Positions 45,749 through 57,086 of a stretch of 64,000 bases of DNA are shown here, in pieces. Origin of the DNA: Geotrypetes seraphini (lineage: Eukaryota; Chordata; Amphibia; Gymnophiona; Dermophiidae); contig NC_047096.1 in NCBI RefSeq assembly GCF_902459505.1, forward strand, positions 1,674,001-1,738,000, read 5' to 3'. The translations under genes were made by a program, and so were the position numbers. Each line of letters opens with the position of its first letter. The first letter of the stretch is position 1. The notes beneath the pieces were generated by a model. That model was not told the DNA's origin. It searched no databases and saw only the letters and a list, made by a program, of their open reading frames with translations.

Positions 45749-48700
45749 ATGCCCAAGGGCCGTCGGGAACGGGGGGCGCCGCCGCGGCCGCCCCCCCTGG
45801 CCGAGCACATCCTGCAGGCCGACGCCCCGAGGCCCAGCGCCCGCAGCAAGCGAAGGGGCGGCCCCGGGCCGGAGGATGGCGGCGGCGGTTACGTGGACGA
45901 GAGGCTGTCGCGGAGGATCCTGGAACAGGCCCGGCTGCAGCAGGAGGAGCTGGAGGCCGAGCACGGGGCGGGCGGGACTGGACCCCGGGGCTCCGGCCTC
46001 GCCTCGCTGCCCTCGGACTCGGAGGACGAGGAGGGGCCGGCGCCGGAGGACGACGAGGCGGAGGCGCTGCCGGTGACGGCGGAGGACGAGGAGGCGCTGG
46101 AGACGTTCATGAACAAGAACCCCCCCGCCAGGTGAGACGGACCCTGCTCCCGAGAGCTTACAAAGGGTCCCGACTCGACGGTCGCCAGCAGTGGGGGAGG
46201 GAGCAGCCATGTGGAGTAGAGAATGACACGGTGACAAAATTCATCACCGTCCCCGCGGATAACCGCGGGAGATAATCCCAGGTCATTTTCTAGTGTCTGT
46301 TTCAACCTCGGTCCTTCTACACCAGCAAAGCTTGCGGGTCAGTGGTTGTGGCCATTCATACTCTGATTCTTATGGGAGCCAAGGATAATGAAGCCATTGT
46401 GACATCACTGATCATGATTGGCTCTTAGGCACTGGTGGAATGAGGCATTATCAAGTTTCAAGTTTTATTAGGATTTTATATACCGCCTATCAAGGTTATC
46501 TAAGCGTTTTTTTTTACAATCAGGTACTCAAGCATTTTCCCTCTCTGTCCCGGTGGGCTCACAATCTATCTAACATACCTGAGGCTATGGAGGATTAAGT
46601 GACTTGCCCAGGGTCACAAGGAGCAGCGCGGGGTTTGAACCCACAACCCCAGGGTGCTGAGGCTGTAGATCCAACCACTGCGCCACACACTCCTCATGAC
46701 ATCACAATAGCTCTGGATACCAGAGACTGTCATTCTGTAGAGTCTGTTTCAACCTCAGTCCTTCTACACCAGCATTCTTCAAAGCAAAGCTTGCGGGTCA
46801 GTGGTTGTGGCCATTCATACTCTGATTCTTATGGAAGCCAAGGATAATGAAGCCATTGTGACATCACTGATGTGATTGGCTCTTAGGCACTGGTGGAACG
46901 AGGCATTATGACATCACAATATCTGCTCTGGATACCAGAGACTGTCATTCTGTAGTGTCTGTTTCAGCCTCAGTCCTTCTACACCAGCATTCTTCAAAGC
47001 AAAGCTTCAGGGTCAGTGGTTGTGGCCATTCATACTCTGATTCTTCCCTCTCTCCTTAAAGAATGACATGAAGATGGGGACAGGAACGGTGATGAATTTT
47101 GTCACCATGTCATTCTCTAATGTGGCGTGCACCTGCTTTTGGTAGCAACATAGACTCCCCCCCCCCCCCCCCCCCCCGCTTGAAGAAATGGTGTGACGTG
47201 GGAAGTGTTTCAAACAAATGCACATCTCTCTGCTTTAAACCTGTTTTCATTAGTCTCCACTGTGCTCTTGCTTTCCCTCCCATTCAGCAGTCCCAAGAGA
47301 ATACAAATCCTCTTCCTCTGATCACCTGTGTTTCCTCGTTCACAGGCGCACTCTGGCCGATTTTATTATGGAGAAGATCACGGAAAAACAGTCAGAAGTG
47401 GAGACAGCCATGTCGGATGTTTCTGGCAGACCCATGCCTCAGCTGGATCCCCGGGTTCTTGAAGTCTACAAGGGAGTGAAAGAAGTAAGGTTGTGTTCTT
47501 ATCTGTTACCACGCAGAACTCTGCTTCTCCTGGTACAGGTTAGGTATCTTTATTCTTGGTGCAAAAACATAACATGTTCTCTATTCAGTACATAAAAACC
47601 AAAATACTTTCTAAAATCTAGATGAGGAAGAGAGTATCCCCATTTTTATGGCAGCTGATGTAATGCAGTTCTTCAGTCTAATGTTCTTCTCCTGGTCTTG
47701 ACTCTGCATATTAGCTGAGATGGTATCCTCTTCTTATTTTTTCCACCACAAATGCTGAGTTTTCTTCCATTTTGATGCCATATGTGCAGCATCCTATATC
47801 CTAATTATCAATTAATTCTCTTCTACTGTTCTATACTTAGAATTGTTAATTTATTTACAGGTGGTGTGTGAATAAATTCATATTTCTTTGACTGAGAAGG
47901 GTATTTGCCAGGAAACAGGATTTAGCGCTATTAGACTTCATTAATATGGCCCAATCCTTATTGTTGCATCTGTGAAAATTCTTAGGGTAACTTTGAATCT
48001 TGGAACTGAATTTCCATCTTTGTATTTTCTCTTTGAGTGAATGTTTTTTGAAACTGAGATTGATGCACTCAGTTTAAAAATTATTTGATGCAAAAATGCT
48101 TGCACTTTTAATAAATAGCATGGAATATGGTGGTGCTTATTTCAGGGCCTTTGTGTAACTGATATTAGGTCCTTACAATTGATACAAAATGATGGAACTG
48201 GGGGTACGCGCATCACTGGAACTCAGGAACTTGACTACATCACCCCACTTGTGGAAACAGAACACTGGTTACCTATAATGTGCAGATACCATTAAAATTC
48301 TGACATAGATTACCACTATTCATAGCAGAATCTTCAAGTAATTAATTTGTTTCATCACTTTAGATTAGATGGATTTAATGTTCCATTTTGAGAATCTGGC
48401 ATTTTTATATTTGGAAACCTTCCAGAAATTTAAGGTTGACCTTAACATTTTTTTCTGTAAGGGTTTTGACACTTAAAGATCTCTCTTTCTCTCTCCACCT
48501 CCCCCTAAATCGTTGACCAAGGTAAATAAGGTCAGAGTCCAGGAACCTAGGATATGTAGTGGTAAAGTTCTATCACTGTTTTATTCTTTTCCATTTAAAT
48601 TGTATTTCTCCTTTCCCTAGAGCAGGGATGAAAAAGTCCCTCCTCAGGGGGGGCCGCAATCCATTTGGGTTTTCAGGATTTCCCCAATGAATATGCATGA

Positions 48701-51700
48701 GATCTATTTGCATGCACTGCTTTCAATATATATTCATTGGGGAAATCCTGAAAGCCCAAGTGGATTGAGGACTGACTTTGACACGGTGACCGTTACCTGC
48801 TGGAATGGAGGAAATAATGAACTGGTTGCTATGGGTACGGGGACAAGGCCATTTACCGCCCTGTGGGGCCTTGGCCATGCAGTAAAGGATCTGCTGAGTT
48901 GCCACCCTTCCTTCCCTTTTGGATCAGCACTGGCAGCTCCTCTCATGCTTGCAATTGCCCGCCACCCTCCCTCCCTATTACCTGTTAGCCGCGGGTAACA
49001 CTGCACACGGCTGACCCAGAACCGGGTCAGCAGTGTGCAGTCCTGGCAAACAAGTGCAGCTAGGAAGACAGTGTCTGGTCGAGGTAACTGCCTGTGGTCC
49101 CCGGCTGACCAGACAGAGAGAAGAGAGGTGCTGAACATGAGGAACAATACATACATAAAGATAGAAGATGAATGGTGAGCATGTAGAAAGAAGAAATGTC
49201 AAATGGTCATTCTCTACATTCCCTCCCTCTTTTTTGCTACGCATTATAAATGTAGTTTGATTGTATTTCCACTAAGTATTCTAAGTGTGAAACTTGAAAC
49301 TCTACCCTTTGCTAAGCTACACTACTTCATAGAAGAAATATGTACATTTCAGAATATAAGATTGGTTAAGGTTTGTTTTTGGGGTTTTATTCAAGTTTTA
49401 TTAGTTGTTTATATACCATCTGTCAAGATTATCTAAATGGTTTTACAATCAGGTACTCAAACATTTTCCCTATGTGTCCCGGTGGGCTCACAATCTAGCT
49501 AACGTACGTGGGGCTATGGAGGACTGAGTGACTTGCCCAGGGTCTCTGATGTGAGAGTTTGAGCCAGTCTTCCTGCAGCCTTTATGCTAGGGAGTCTCCA
49601 ACCTTTTACACTTCAAGAGCTGCAAAGTGGTAATGAGAGAGCTCCGAGGGCTGCAAACACTACCACTGCCTGCCTCAGCTCTTCAAACCTTATACAAATT
49701 TAGAAATATTACTTCCCCCAACCCTCCCTCCCCCCAATGCTCTCTCCTTGTTTCTGATTTAGTCCTTTATACTCCCTAGACCCAATTGATCTTAATTCCC
49801 TTCAGTTTTTACCTGCTTTCTCACTGTCCCTCTTCAAAAGGTGCACTAGCACAGGGCTTTTCTACCATGATTCAGCTGTCTATGTAAACTTGAGCCGCAG
49901 AGTACAGGAAGCTCAGGGGTCTCATGGGAGTTAAAGGTGCGAGACTTCTGAGCTTCCAGCACTGCGCGGGTTAAGTTTATGTAGAGAACCGCATCACGGT
50001 GGAGAAGCTCTGTGTTAGTGCTCAGCTCCCAAAGAGGGGAGTCCACAGTAATGGCAGGTATGTGAGGGCTGCAATGAAGGATTCCCAGGGCTGCATGTTG
50101 GAGACCTTTGCTTTATACTGTCGTTTAGTTGTGTGTGTGTTAGAGGTCTGGATTGAACATCTTAACAGCAATGTAAAAACTGTTTCATATATGCAAACCT
50201 TTTTTTATGTCTTTTGACAGGTACTTTCAAAATACCGAAGTGGAAAACTGCCAAAAGCTTTTAAAATTGTCCCTGCACTATCCAACTGGGAACAGATTTT
50301 ATATATTACGGAGCCAGAGACTTGGACCGCAGCTGCACTGTACCAAGCAACCCGGTACGTGCCCTGCCTGACACACACACAGCTTGTGCTTGCTCTGTTC
50401 GTTTGGAATCTCTACCTGACATGCACTGTTCTCATACAGGGTTGACCTTTAAACACAACGGTTTCTGATCTCATTGTCTTTCTGACCCCAGGATTTTTTC
50501 CTCTAACCTAAAAGAGAGGATGGCCCAAAGGTTTTATAACCTGGTGCTTCTGCCTCGTGTGCGAGATGATATTGCAGAATACAAGCGCCTCAACTTTCAT
50601 CTCTACATGGCTTTGAAGAAGGCTTTATTCAAGCCTGGTGCCTGGTTCAAAGGTAAAGCCCTTAGTGCACACAAGTGAGAGAGCAGTTTCTTGTATTCAT
50701 TAGTGAGGTGCATACTGTGGTGGGTTGCATTCTTCCTGAGTGAATGATCTTTTGTCAAAAACAAACATTTACTTTTCTAAACCTAAATCAATTACATCAT
50801 ATTTAAAATATGTAACTATCCCTTGCCTGAAGCAGAGACCAGCACTTAAACATCTCAGCAAAACCGACTCAAATTATCTTTCATACATCTAAAAAAAACA
50901 ACCCCAAACCTCCCAACTCTGTTTTGTTTGTTCAGCTATCATTTTTGAGTGTTTTTTTTTGTTTGTTTTTTAATTCTCAAAATATAACTTACACAATTCA
51001 AGTTCCAATCTAAACATTTGCTACAGACTGATTTTTCTTAATACCCACATGATATTGTGGCCCCACAAGAAGCTGCCTTTGTAGTCTTCACCTGGTACAG
51101 TTGGCATCCTTTATAGTGTGTTGGGAAGGAGTGATATTTACTGTTTCTGAAATGCAGTTTGATCTCTTCCTGCAGGAATCTTGATCCCTCTCTGTGAATC
51201 GGGAACATGTACCCTTAGGGAGGCCATCATTGTGGGCAGCATCGTTACAAAGTGTTCCATCCCAGTGCTTCACGCCAGGTAACCCGGCTGGACAGACTAG
51301 GAGCAGTTTTATCATCAGTGCTAAGGAAGGGGTTTAATGCCTTAATCAATAGTATTTCTCTTAGATGGAGGCTTAAGCTAAGGAATTAGGAATGAAGCAG
51401 TTGCATCCATAAGCCAAACCTCATGTGCTCTTATCCCTTCTCTCCCTTACTAGTGCTGCCATGCTGAAGATTGCAGAGCTGGAGTATAATGGAGCTAACA
51501 GCATCTTCCTGCGGCTCCTGATTGATAAGAAATATGCGTTGCCCTTCCGGGTGGTGGATGCCCTCGTGTTCCATTTCTTGGCTTTTCGTACAGACAGTCG
51601 GGTGCTGCCTGTTCTGTGGCACCAGTGCCTCCTCACCTTTGCCCAGCGTTATAAGGAGGATCTGTCTTCTGAACAAAAAGAGGCTCTGCTACAACTGTTG

Positions 51701-51802
51701 CGGGTTCACTCCCATCCCCAGATCTCAGCCGAGGTGCGACGGGAGTTGTTGAACTCCAGCTGTCGAGATGCTGAGGTCGCACAGCCGGTGCTAATGGAGT
51801 AA
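45749..51802 (+). CDS. BYSL: BYSL, bystin (complete CDS, 6 exons)
   Basis: Bystin (yeast Enp1) is a nucleolar factor needed for 18S rRNA processing and late 40S subunit assembly. Exons: 45749-46131, 47346-47484, 50221-50354, 50492-50652, 51176-51278, 51454-51802. The sum is 1269 bp, or 422 residues; human is 437. All introns are GT-AG and phases match. The N-terminal ~125 residues are basic, then Glu/Asp-rich, and poorly conserved (includes [21 protein letters not shown]). The bystin domain runs from about residue 120 to 410 with near-invariant blocks: [89 protein letters not shown] and [10 protein letters not shown]. The ATG at 45749 is the first in-frame ATG after the promoter. Exon 1 is extremely GC-rich, so antisense frames stay open by chance. 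Confidence 0.97.
46217..47119. mobile_element. hAT-type non-autonomous element in BYSL intron 1
   Basis: 903 bp. Left end TAGAGAATGACACGGTGACA, right end its inverted match with a few changes over about 38 bp. It is flanked by 8-bp copies ATGTGGAG (46209-46216) and ATGTGGCG (47120-47127). Inside are three copies of a block with CAGTGGTTGTGGCCATTCAT (near 46345, 46800 and 47015), and a SINE is inserted at 46457-46693. No transposase. A C-run lies at 47157-47177. Confidence 0.8.
46457..46693 (-). mobile_element. tRNA-derived SINE, near full length
   Basis: Read on the minus strand it has a tRNA-like head with A box TGGCGCAGTGG and B box GGTTCAAACCC, a conserved middle with GGGCAAGTCACTTAATCC, and a LINE-like tail with GGCGGTATATAAAATCC then an A-rich end. 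Other copies: 13548-13690, 49391-49580, 59155-59290. The middle block resembles CORE/MIR-type SINEs. It is nested in the hAT-type element. Confidence 0.8.
48623..48782. mobile_element. Palindromic hAT-type miniature element in BYSL intron 2
   Basis: Left end CAGGGATGAAAAAGTCCC; arms with GGATTTCCCCAATGAATATG and its inverted partner. The right terminus is eroded. Same family as 38078-38250. Immediately after, 48783-48900 resembles the interior of the hAT-type family seen at 46217-47119. The intron from 47485 to 48620 shows no other recognised feature. Confidence 0.75.
49391..49580 (-). mobile_element. tRNA-derived SINE fragment in BYSL intron 2
   Basis: Shares AATCAGGTACTCAAACATT, TGTCCCGGTGGGCTCACAAT and GTGACTTGCCCAGGGTC with the copy at 46457-46693. 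The head is partly lost. Confidence 0.7.
49588..50110. mobile_element. hAT-type non-autonomous element in BYSL intron 2
   Basis: 523 bp. Left end TAGGGAGTCTCCAACC, right end reads inverted CAAAGGTCTCCAACATG. It is flanked by 8-bp copies CTTTATGC (49580-49587) and CTTTATAC (50111-50118). Contains repeated GGGCTGC blocks near both ends. No transposase frame. Confidence 0.75.
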
Positions 51803-52060
51803 TGTCTGCAGAGGCAGTTTCTAGCCATGTTTCTTTAAGACACGTTAACAACCATGGATTGTATTATGTCTTTAATGGAAACAAGAATATACTGTGTGAA
51901 AGGACAGATCTGTTGTAATCTACTGCTTTTTTTGTAATGGAATTGGGGGAGGTGGTTTACTCCCTGGATGCTACTCCTGAGGGGAATGGATGTTGTGCAC
52001 ATCCAGCCACTACCACAAAATATTTATATTCATAAAATCTTTGCAGCTGTTTGACTTGCT
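51803..52060 (+). other. BYSL: BYSL 3' UTR with weak poly(A) signal
   Basis: Short 3' UTR after the TAA. No AATAAA is present. The variant CATAAA at 52031-52036, followed by a GT-rich tract from about 52063, is the best candidate for 3' end formation. The end coordinate is approximate. Confidence 0.45.
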
Positions 52061-52089
52061 GTTCAGGTGTTTTTTGTTTTTTTTTTCAA

Positions 52090-52200
52090 GTGTTCAAGTT
52101 TATTTATAGCTTGATATACGAACCATCACAAGTATCTGGTCGGTTTACAATAATAAAAATTAAAATATTTAAAATAGCTTAAAAAAAAATTGAAATAAAA
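52090..52200 (-). mobile_element. SINE/LINE tail fragment
   Basis: Inverted tail with AGTTTATTTATAGCTTGATA and TGGTCGGTTTACAATAAT, like other tails here. From 52200 to 52870 only a further short SINE-like piece (about 52795-52870, CCACCTTTCTGTGG) was seen. Confidence 0.5.
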
Positions 52201-54114
52201 ATAGGGGGGATTGAGGCCAGAACAAGGACAAAATTAAGACAGGTTGGAGACGAGAGGGATGGGGGAGGGAGATTTTAATTATATTGTGTAAATAAAAATA
52301 AGACCATTTGCCCTATCTAAGCCATCTACTATCCCATCCTTAGAGATCCAATGCTTCCTTGAATTCAAAAACAAAACAAAAGCAACAAGTCCCCCCTGAC
52401 CCAGAAACAGGGTGAAGGGTAGAGGCAGCTGAACCAAAACAAAACAGCTTACACCTAATAATCGATGTGAATGAGATACCCTCAATCTCACAGCTTGCAA
52501 TGGGAACAAGTCCCTAAAGTACCAGCTGTCACAATCAAAACCCAGAAAGGGTATTACTTGTGAAACATCCCTGGGTTTCCCATCTAAATTTAACTAGTGG
52601 GTTTTTGCATTATTCCTTGAATTCAGAGACATTTTTCTTCCAGAGCTTCCTTTCACCAGTAATGGGTCAAGCCAGGTCTGCACGATGAACCTCTGGCACG
52701 ATGATAGGCAATTGCAAATAACCAATGCCGTAATACAGCACCGTGTCAACACAGGCAGGCTCATTTTCTAAAGCAAAATGAATATGTGAATGTACCTAAA
52801 GGATTGTGGATTTGATATACCACCTTTCTGTGGTACAACTGAAGTAGTTTGTTTATTATAATTATTACAAAATGGGGTGGGATCAAGTATCCAGATGACT
52901 GTAGGTGCCAAACAATTCTCAAATGTGGATAAAAATGGTCTTTGTTTTGGCAGTTTATGCCTTCCTCAGGAGCCCAGTCTTCTAAACATCAAATCAAAAG
53001 CTGTTGTCAACTGCTGCAGGAAAACATTCATGATCTCAAATGTGTTTGGGCACCAGAAGTCCAGTTGGAAAAAGACTGAGATGACTGGGGGATGGGGTCA
53101 GTTCCTTTATGCTCTCAAAGTTAATCCTAATGGAGGATTCTGGATCTCACATGGGGCTTTCAACCTAGAGTCTGTGTCAGCCTTAGACCAGGAAGAGGAC
53201 CTGATGCTATGCAAACTTTCTTTAAACCAGTAGATCTGATGACGGTATGTTTGTGGGAATTGAATTTGGAATCACCGCAGGCTTCCATGGCTCAAATCTC
53301 ATTTATGAGCAGTTCTAAGACCCAGTCCACATTTTTTTCCTTCACATCCAGAGAGCACCATGATGCTGACGAAGCACTGGGAGGGGTCAGAAGGCTCTCT
53401 TCAGGTTTCCAAGGCTATGACAAAATTGTACCCAGTGGCTCCTGATTTCCAGCAGTTTCTTTGTCCCACCTAGGTGGATTTGTTAGTGGTGCAAGTAGCT
53501 AAGAGGGAGCAATTTTTAAAGGATCACAGGGTGGACTTAGTCCTCAAATTTTTCAGGTTTTAGCTTTGGTCTGAAAGTGGCAGCTGCGGCTTCCTTTGTG
53601 GTGTGCGCTTGCCATAAGTTGCACTGCCAGACTCTGTCTGCGGAGGAGAGTGCATACCCCTAGGTGTTGCTGTTGGAGGTCAATTTTGTTGCAAATGCTC
53701 TATTTGTCCTGTTCAGGATCATGAGCAAGGTGTCAGCTTATTCTATCTCTACCCACAAAATGCTCTGGATCAGACAATGGGTGGGAGATTCTACATCTAA
53801 AGCTACTTTGAGCAGATTCCCTTTCAAAGAGCAAATGCTCTTGGACAGACTGTGCTCCTAAGCATTTACCAGACAGTAGACCACGTGCCCAAGGGAGGTG
53901 GAGTTGTGGTTGCAGACAATCTCACCAATGAGCAGCATTCTCATGCTCAGAGATCATTTCACTGATCTAGATGGAGGATCGAAGACTCCAGGTGAACTCG
54001 GTCGTCAGGATCCCACTTAGCAGCCATCTACAAGAAGTCCCAATGACACTAGGCCAGAGCCTGAGCTCTCCTGAATAGGAGGAAAACTTTCAGAGGCTAA
54101 GGAGGCCTGACCTA

Positions 54115-54243
54115 GTGCCTACACAGGTAAGGATATACTCAAATAGGGCACTGGTCTTTGACCTAAGGGCTGCCTTGTGAGCGGACTGCTGGGCACGATG
54201 GATCACTGGTCTGACCCAGCAGCGACAAATCTTATGTTCTAAG
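54115..54243 (+). mobile_element. CR1-type LINE 3' UTR nested in the old DIRS fossil
   Basis: Contains GGGCACTGGTCTTTGACC and GGGCACGATGGATCACTGG, ending CAAATCTTATGTTCTAAG, as in the copies near 35515-35935. Confidence 0.75.
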
Positions 54244-54443
54244 GGGCACTGGATATCATTCGAGAGGGCTATAAGCTCAAAGTTTTTGGGACAACTTTGT
54301 AGAGTGTCCAGCCAGTAGGCCAGATAAACAAAGCCCGAGGCAACAACAGAATGGCTTCTGAAGATTCAGGTCGTATAGTGTGTGCTGGATGCAGCATTGG
54401 GTTTAGGTGGATACTCCATTATATACGTGTGTATATGTATATA

Positions 54444-54822
54444 CAGTAAAACCTTGGTTTGAAGCATAATTCATTCTAGAAGCATGCTTGTAATCCAAGC
54501 ACTCGTATATCAATGCAAATTTCCCCAAAGGAAATAATGGAAACTCAGAAAATTTGCTTCACAACCCAAAAACTTTAATACAAAATACTGTATGCTGTAG
54601 GTGCTTGAGTTGGGGTAAATTGGGCGTGACACTTTTATTACGTTCAGCTGTGCTCAGCATAAGATGTGCGCACTTGAACTATGGGTTCTGGTGACGTGAT
54701 GCATGTACGGTATATGTTCTCATACTTTAAGACAACACTCGTTTATCGGGTTAAAATTTAATGTTTCGCTCGTCTTGCAAAACACTCGTAAACCACATTA
54801 CTTGCTAACTAAGGTTTGACAA
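54444..54822. mobile_element. Tigger-like non-autonomous element
   Basis: Begins after TA with CAGTAAAACCTTGGTTTG. The right end reads inverted GTCAAACCTTAGTTAGCAAG, with GCTCGTCTTGCAAAACACTC just inside. About 380 bp, no transposase. It is nested in the old DIRS fossil. Confidence 0.7.
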
Positions 54823-55609
54823 CTGGAAACCTGGAGTCTGTCAATGTGGCACTGAAGGGGCCCAGATGCCGAATGGGGACCGGATGTTCAGTCATAGCCT
54901 CGATAACACGGGGGAAATTTTGTAAGCCTCACCGCAATTTACAGCAGCTTATTTATGCTAGGCACTGGAGAGACATTTCCAGTTTGTGGTGCTCCATTTT
55001 GATTTGGCAATGCCACCTCCCACCTTTACAAGGGTGATGGTGGTGACAGAAGTGTGTTTACACACAAGGCAGGGATTCATCCATATTTGGACCATTGGCT
55101 AATCAGAGCCTTATCCAAAGTAGAAAGTAGCAAGTTGTCCAGCTCCTGCAGAATCTGGGTTGGATTATCACTTTCCGGAAAAGTCGCTGGTGTACTTGGG
55201 GATTAGTCAACATGGCAGCGGTTTGTTTTCCTGACTGAAGCTAAAACACCAGATTTTGAAGATCCTGGCTCCTTCAGCTGGACACTACCTGGGGTCGATG
55301 GTAGTGACCATAGAGCTGGTACCTTGGGTTTATTTACGCTCTTTAAAATGCACTACTATCTTGCTGGTCTCTGCTGAAGGATCCACTCAAGATGCAGTTG
55401 CCCTGGAAGGTGGAAACACAGCAAAGTTTGTGCTGGTGACTCCGGATGGAGGCACTGTCCTCCACATTTCCTTGTAGGTAACACTTGAGGACAGATGACA
55501 GTCTTTATGACTGTAGATGTCGTCATAAGGGTTGCCTGGTTCAGGGCAGAGAAGCTGGGAACTGTGAGGCATTTGGCTAACACTGCAGTCTTTCAAAAAG
55601 ACCCTTATA

Positions 55610-55990
55610 CATCTCCCTAACTCTATTCCTCAGATAAGCTGCTTTTATCTGTACCCTTCTCCACTGCCACTTCCAGACTTTGTTCCTTCAGCTAGCTGCT
55701 CTCCACCCCCCCTCCAAATGCCTGGAATAAACTACCTGAGTCTGTCCATCACACCCCCTCCCTTGCTTAAAAAGACAGAAAAATCCACCTTTTTGATATA
55801 GCCTTCAATCATAACCTTGCGCCCCAGCCTCGCTAACAGATTAACCATCTCCCTTACCTGTATCTCCCACCCTGGTATCCTGTTTCTTTGTCTTGTTTGT
55901 TTGACTGTAAGCTCTTTTGCACAGGGACTGCCTCGTGTGACTGTACAGTCTGGTAACACTCTAGGAATAGTACATCTTTATGATATAGCA
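55610..55990 (+). mobile_element. L2-type LINE 3' end
   Basis: A decayed C-terminal coding stretch (near 55720 to 55800) is followed by GACTGTAAGCTCTTTTGCAC and GGGACTGCCTCGTGTGACTG. It abuts the predicted 3' end of CCND3 on the opposite strand. Confidence 0.65.
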
Positions 55991-56024
55991 ATAGAATTTA
56001 AAAAAGAAGAAGACACCTCAAAAT

Positions 56025-56994
56025 AGAAGATTGTTTCCAGAAGCTTTTATTAAAATTCAGTCCAGCAGTTCCAAGAGTGCCAGATTCCTGGATACCTTTC
56101 CCTGCCCCCACCTACCCAAAACAAACATTTTGTTGCACAGGTTGCAGGTTTGATTGCTTTTCCTTGAAGCCCAGAACCCACTCAACCACCCCTGTAGAAG
56201 GAACAAGCAGCTGTGAGGAAGCACCAGAACCACCACCTAGCTGAGTTACTATGATTATGGCTCTAAAATACTTTTCCCCCCCCTAATATGTAAACAAACA
56301 TTAGGGGAAAGAAATAGTGCTTGCAAAGTTCTGTTACAATTTGCCTTCACCAGTTCATCAAGTATGTGAACGGGGCTGTACGATGCAGCCTGCGCAGGCG
56401 TGGCTAAGAACAGCCCTGATAACGCAACGCTACAGTCATCAGATGAAGCTCTTTGCTCTGCCATCCAGCATCTCCGGAAGAACATGCCTTCAGGTTCAAG
56501 GAGAGGAGGCTGAGCTGATCTGGTCTGGTCTTATCACTATGCAGAACAGGCAAGGGCATGGAGACCCACTACTCTTCCATCCATGATTGAAACCAACCAG
56601 CCCAAAGGACTTCAAGAGGGGACCTTTCTGAGGCTGAATCTCCCCCCCCCCCCCTTTCATTCCAGCAGATTGTGCCAAAAGCATTAAATCCCACATACAT
56701 CATGGGTGAACACTGGTCAGGAGTTCCAGACTGCTGCTCCTTCACCTCCTGAAGACAAAACTCTCACCAAGAGGCTAAAACATTTAGACGTCATGTCCGA
56801 GCAGTCATGCTGAAGAGGAAAGGAGCAAAGTTTTACAATCAGAATTCCAGACCCAGTTGCAGCTTTTTCATTCTCATCACAACAGGTTAGAAATGGCCCT
56901 ACCACATAAAGAGGGCCAGCTAATCTACCTACCTGTCACCCCCATTGCCCCTTTAGTATTTTTGTCTGTCACTACACAGATCTGGGTTTATTTA
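56025..56994 (-). other. CCND3: CCND3 3' UTR
   Basis: About 970 bp from the stop codon to just past the minus-strand AATAAA at 56046-56051. An AATAAATAAA run also overlaps the stop codon itself (56987-56996). The part at 56820-56994 is duplicated in inverted orientation in intron 1. A C-tract lies at about 56642-56654. Confidence 0.65.
56046..56051 (-). terminator. CCND3: Poly(A) signal of CCND3
   Basis: AATAAA on the minus strand about 945 bp downstream of the stop. An L2-type LINE piece starts immediately beyond, which limits how far the 3' UTR is likely to extend. Confidence 0.65.
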
Positions 56995-57086
56995 TTACAA
57001 CATGACCTTGGTGACATCTGTTGGTGTTTTCGTCAGTGGTAGCTTGTGGTCCAAATGGCATCCTGCAGCTTTTGAAGCGAGGACCT
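56820..57086 (-). repeat. Source arm of the CCND3 inverted repeat
   Basis: Gene-side arm of the 267-bp inverted repeat pair with 61134-61400; the spacer is about 4.0 kb. It spans the end of exon 5 and the proximal 3' UTR. Confidence 0.95.

Larger units (their letters stand above)
52870..55490 (+). mobile_element. Old DIRS-like fossil between BYSL and CCND3
   Basis: Family: DIRS-like. Parts: a gag-like region about 53160-53860 and a reverse transcriptase remnant about 54900-55480. Two other elements sit in it: a CR1-type 3' UTR (54115-54243) and a Tigger-like element (54444-54822). It is heavily broken, with many breaks, and clearly older than the copy at 467-5155. Its start is approximate and no terminal repeats were found. 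Confidence 0.6.

Noticed and set aside
45443-46275. Long overlapping ORFs of 140-264 residues on both strands around BYSL exon 1
   Set aside because: They are a by-product of very high GC content; only the BYSL frame and the 14-bp MED20 exon have family support and matching splice sites.
51425-51676. Minus-strand ORFs opposite BYSL exon 6
   Set aside because: Shadows of the BYSL coding frame.
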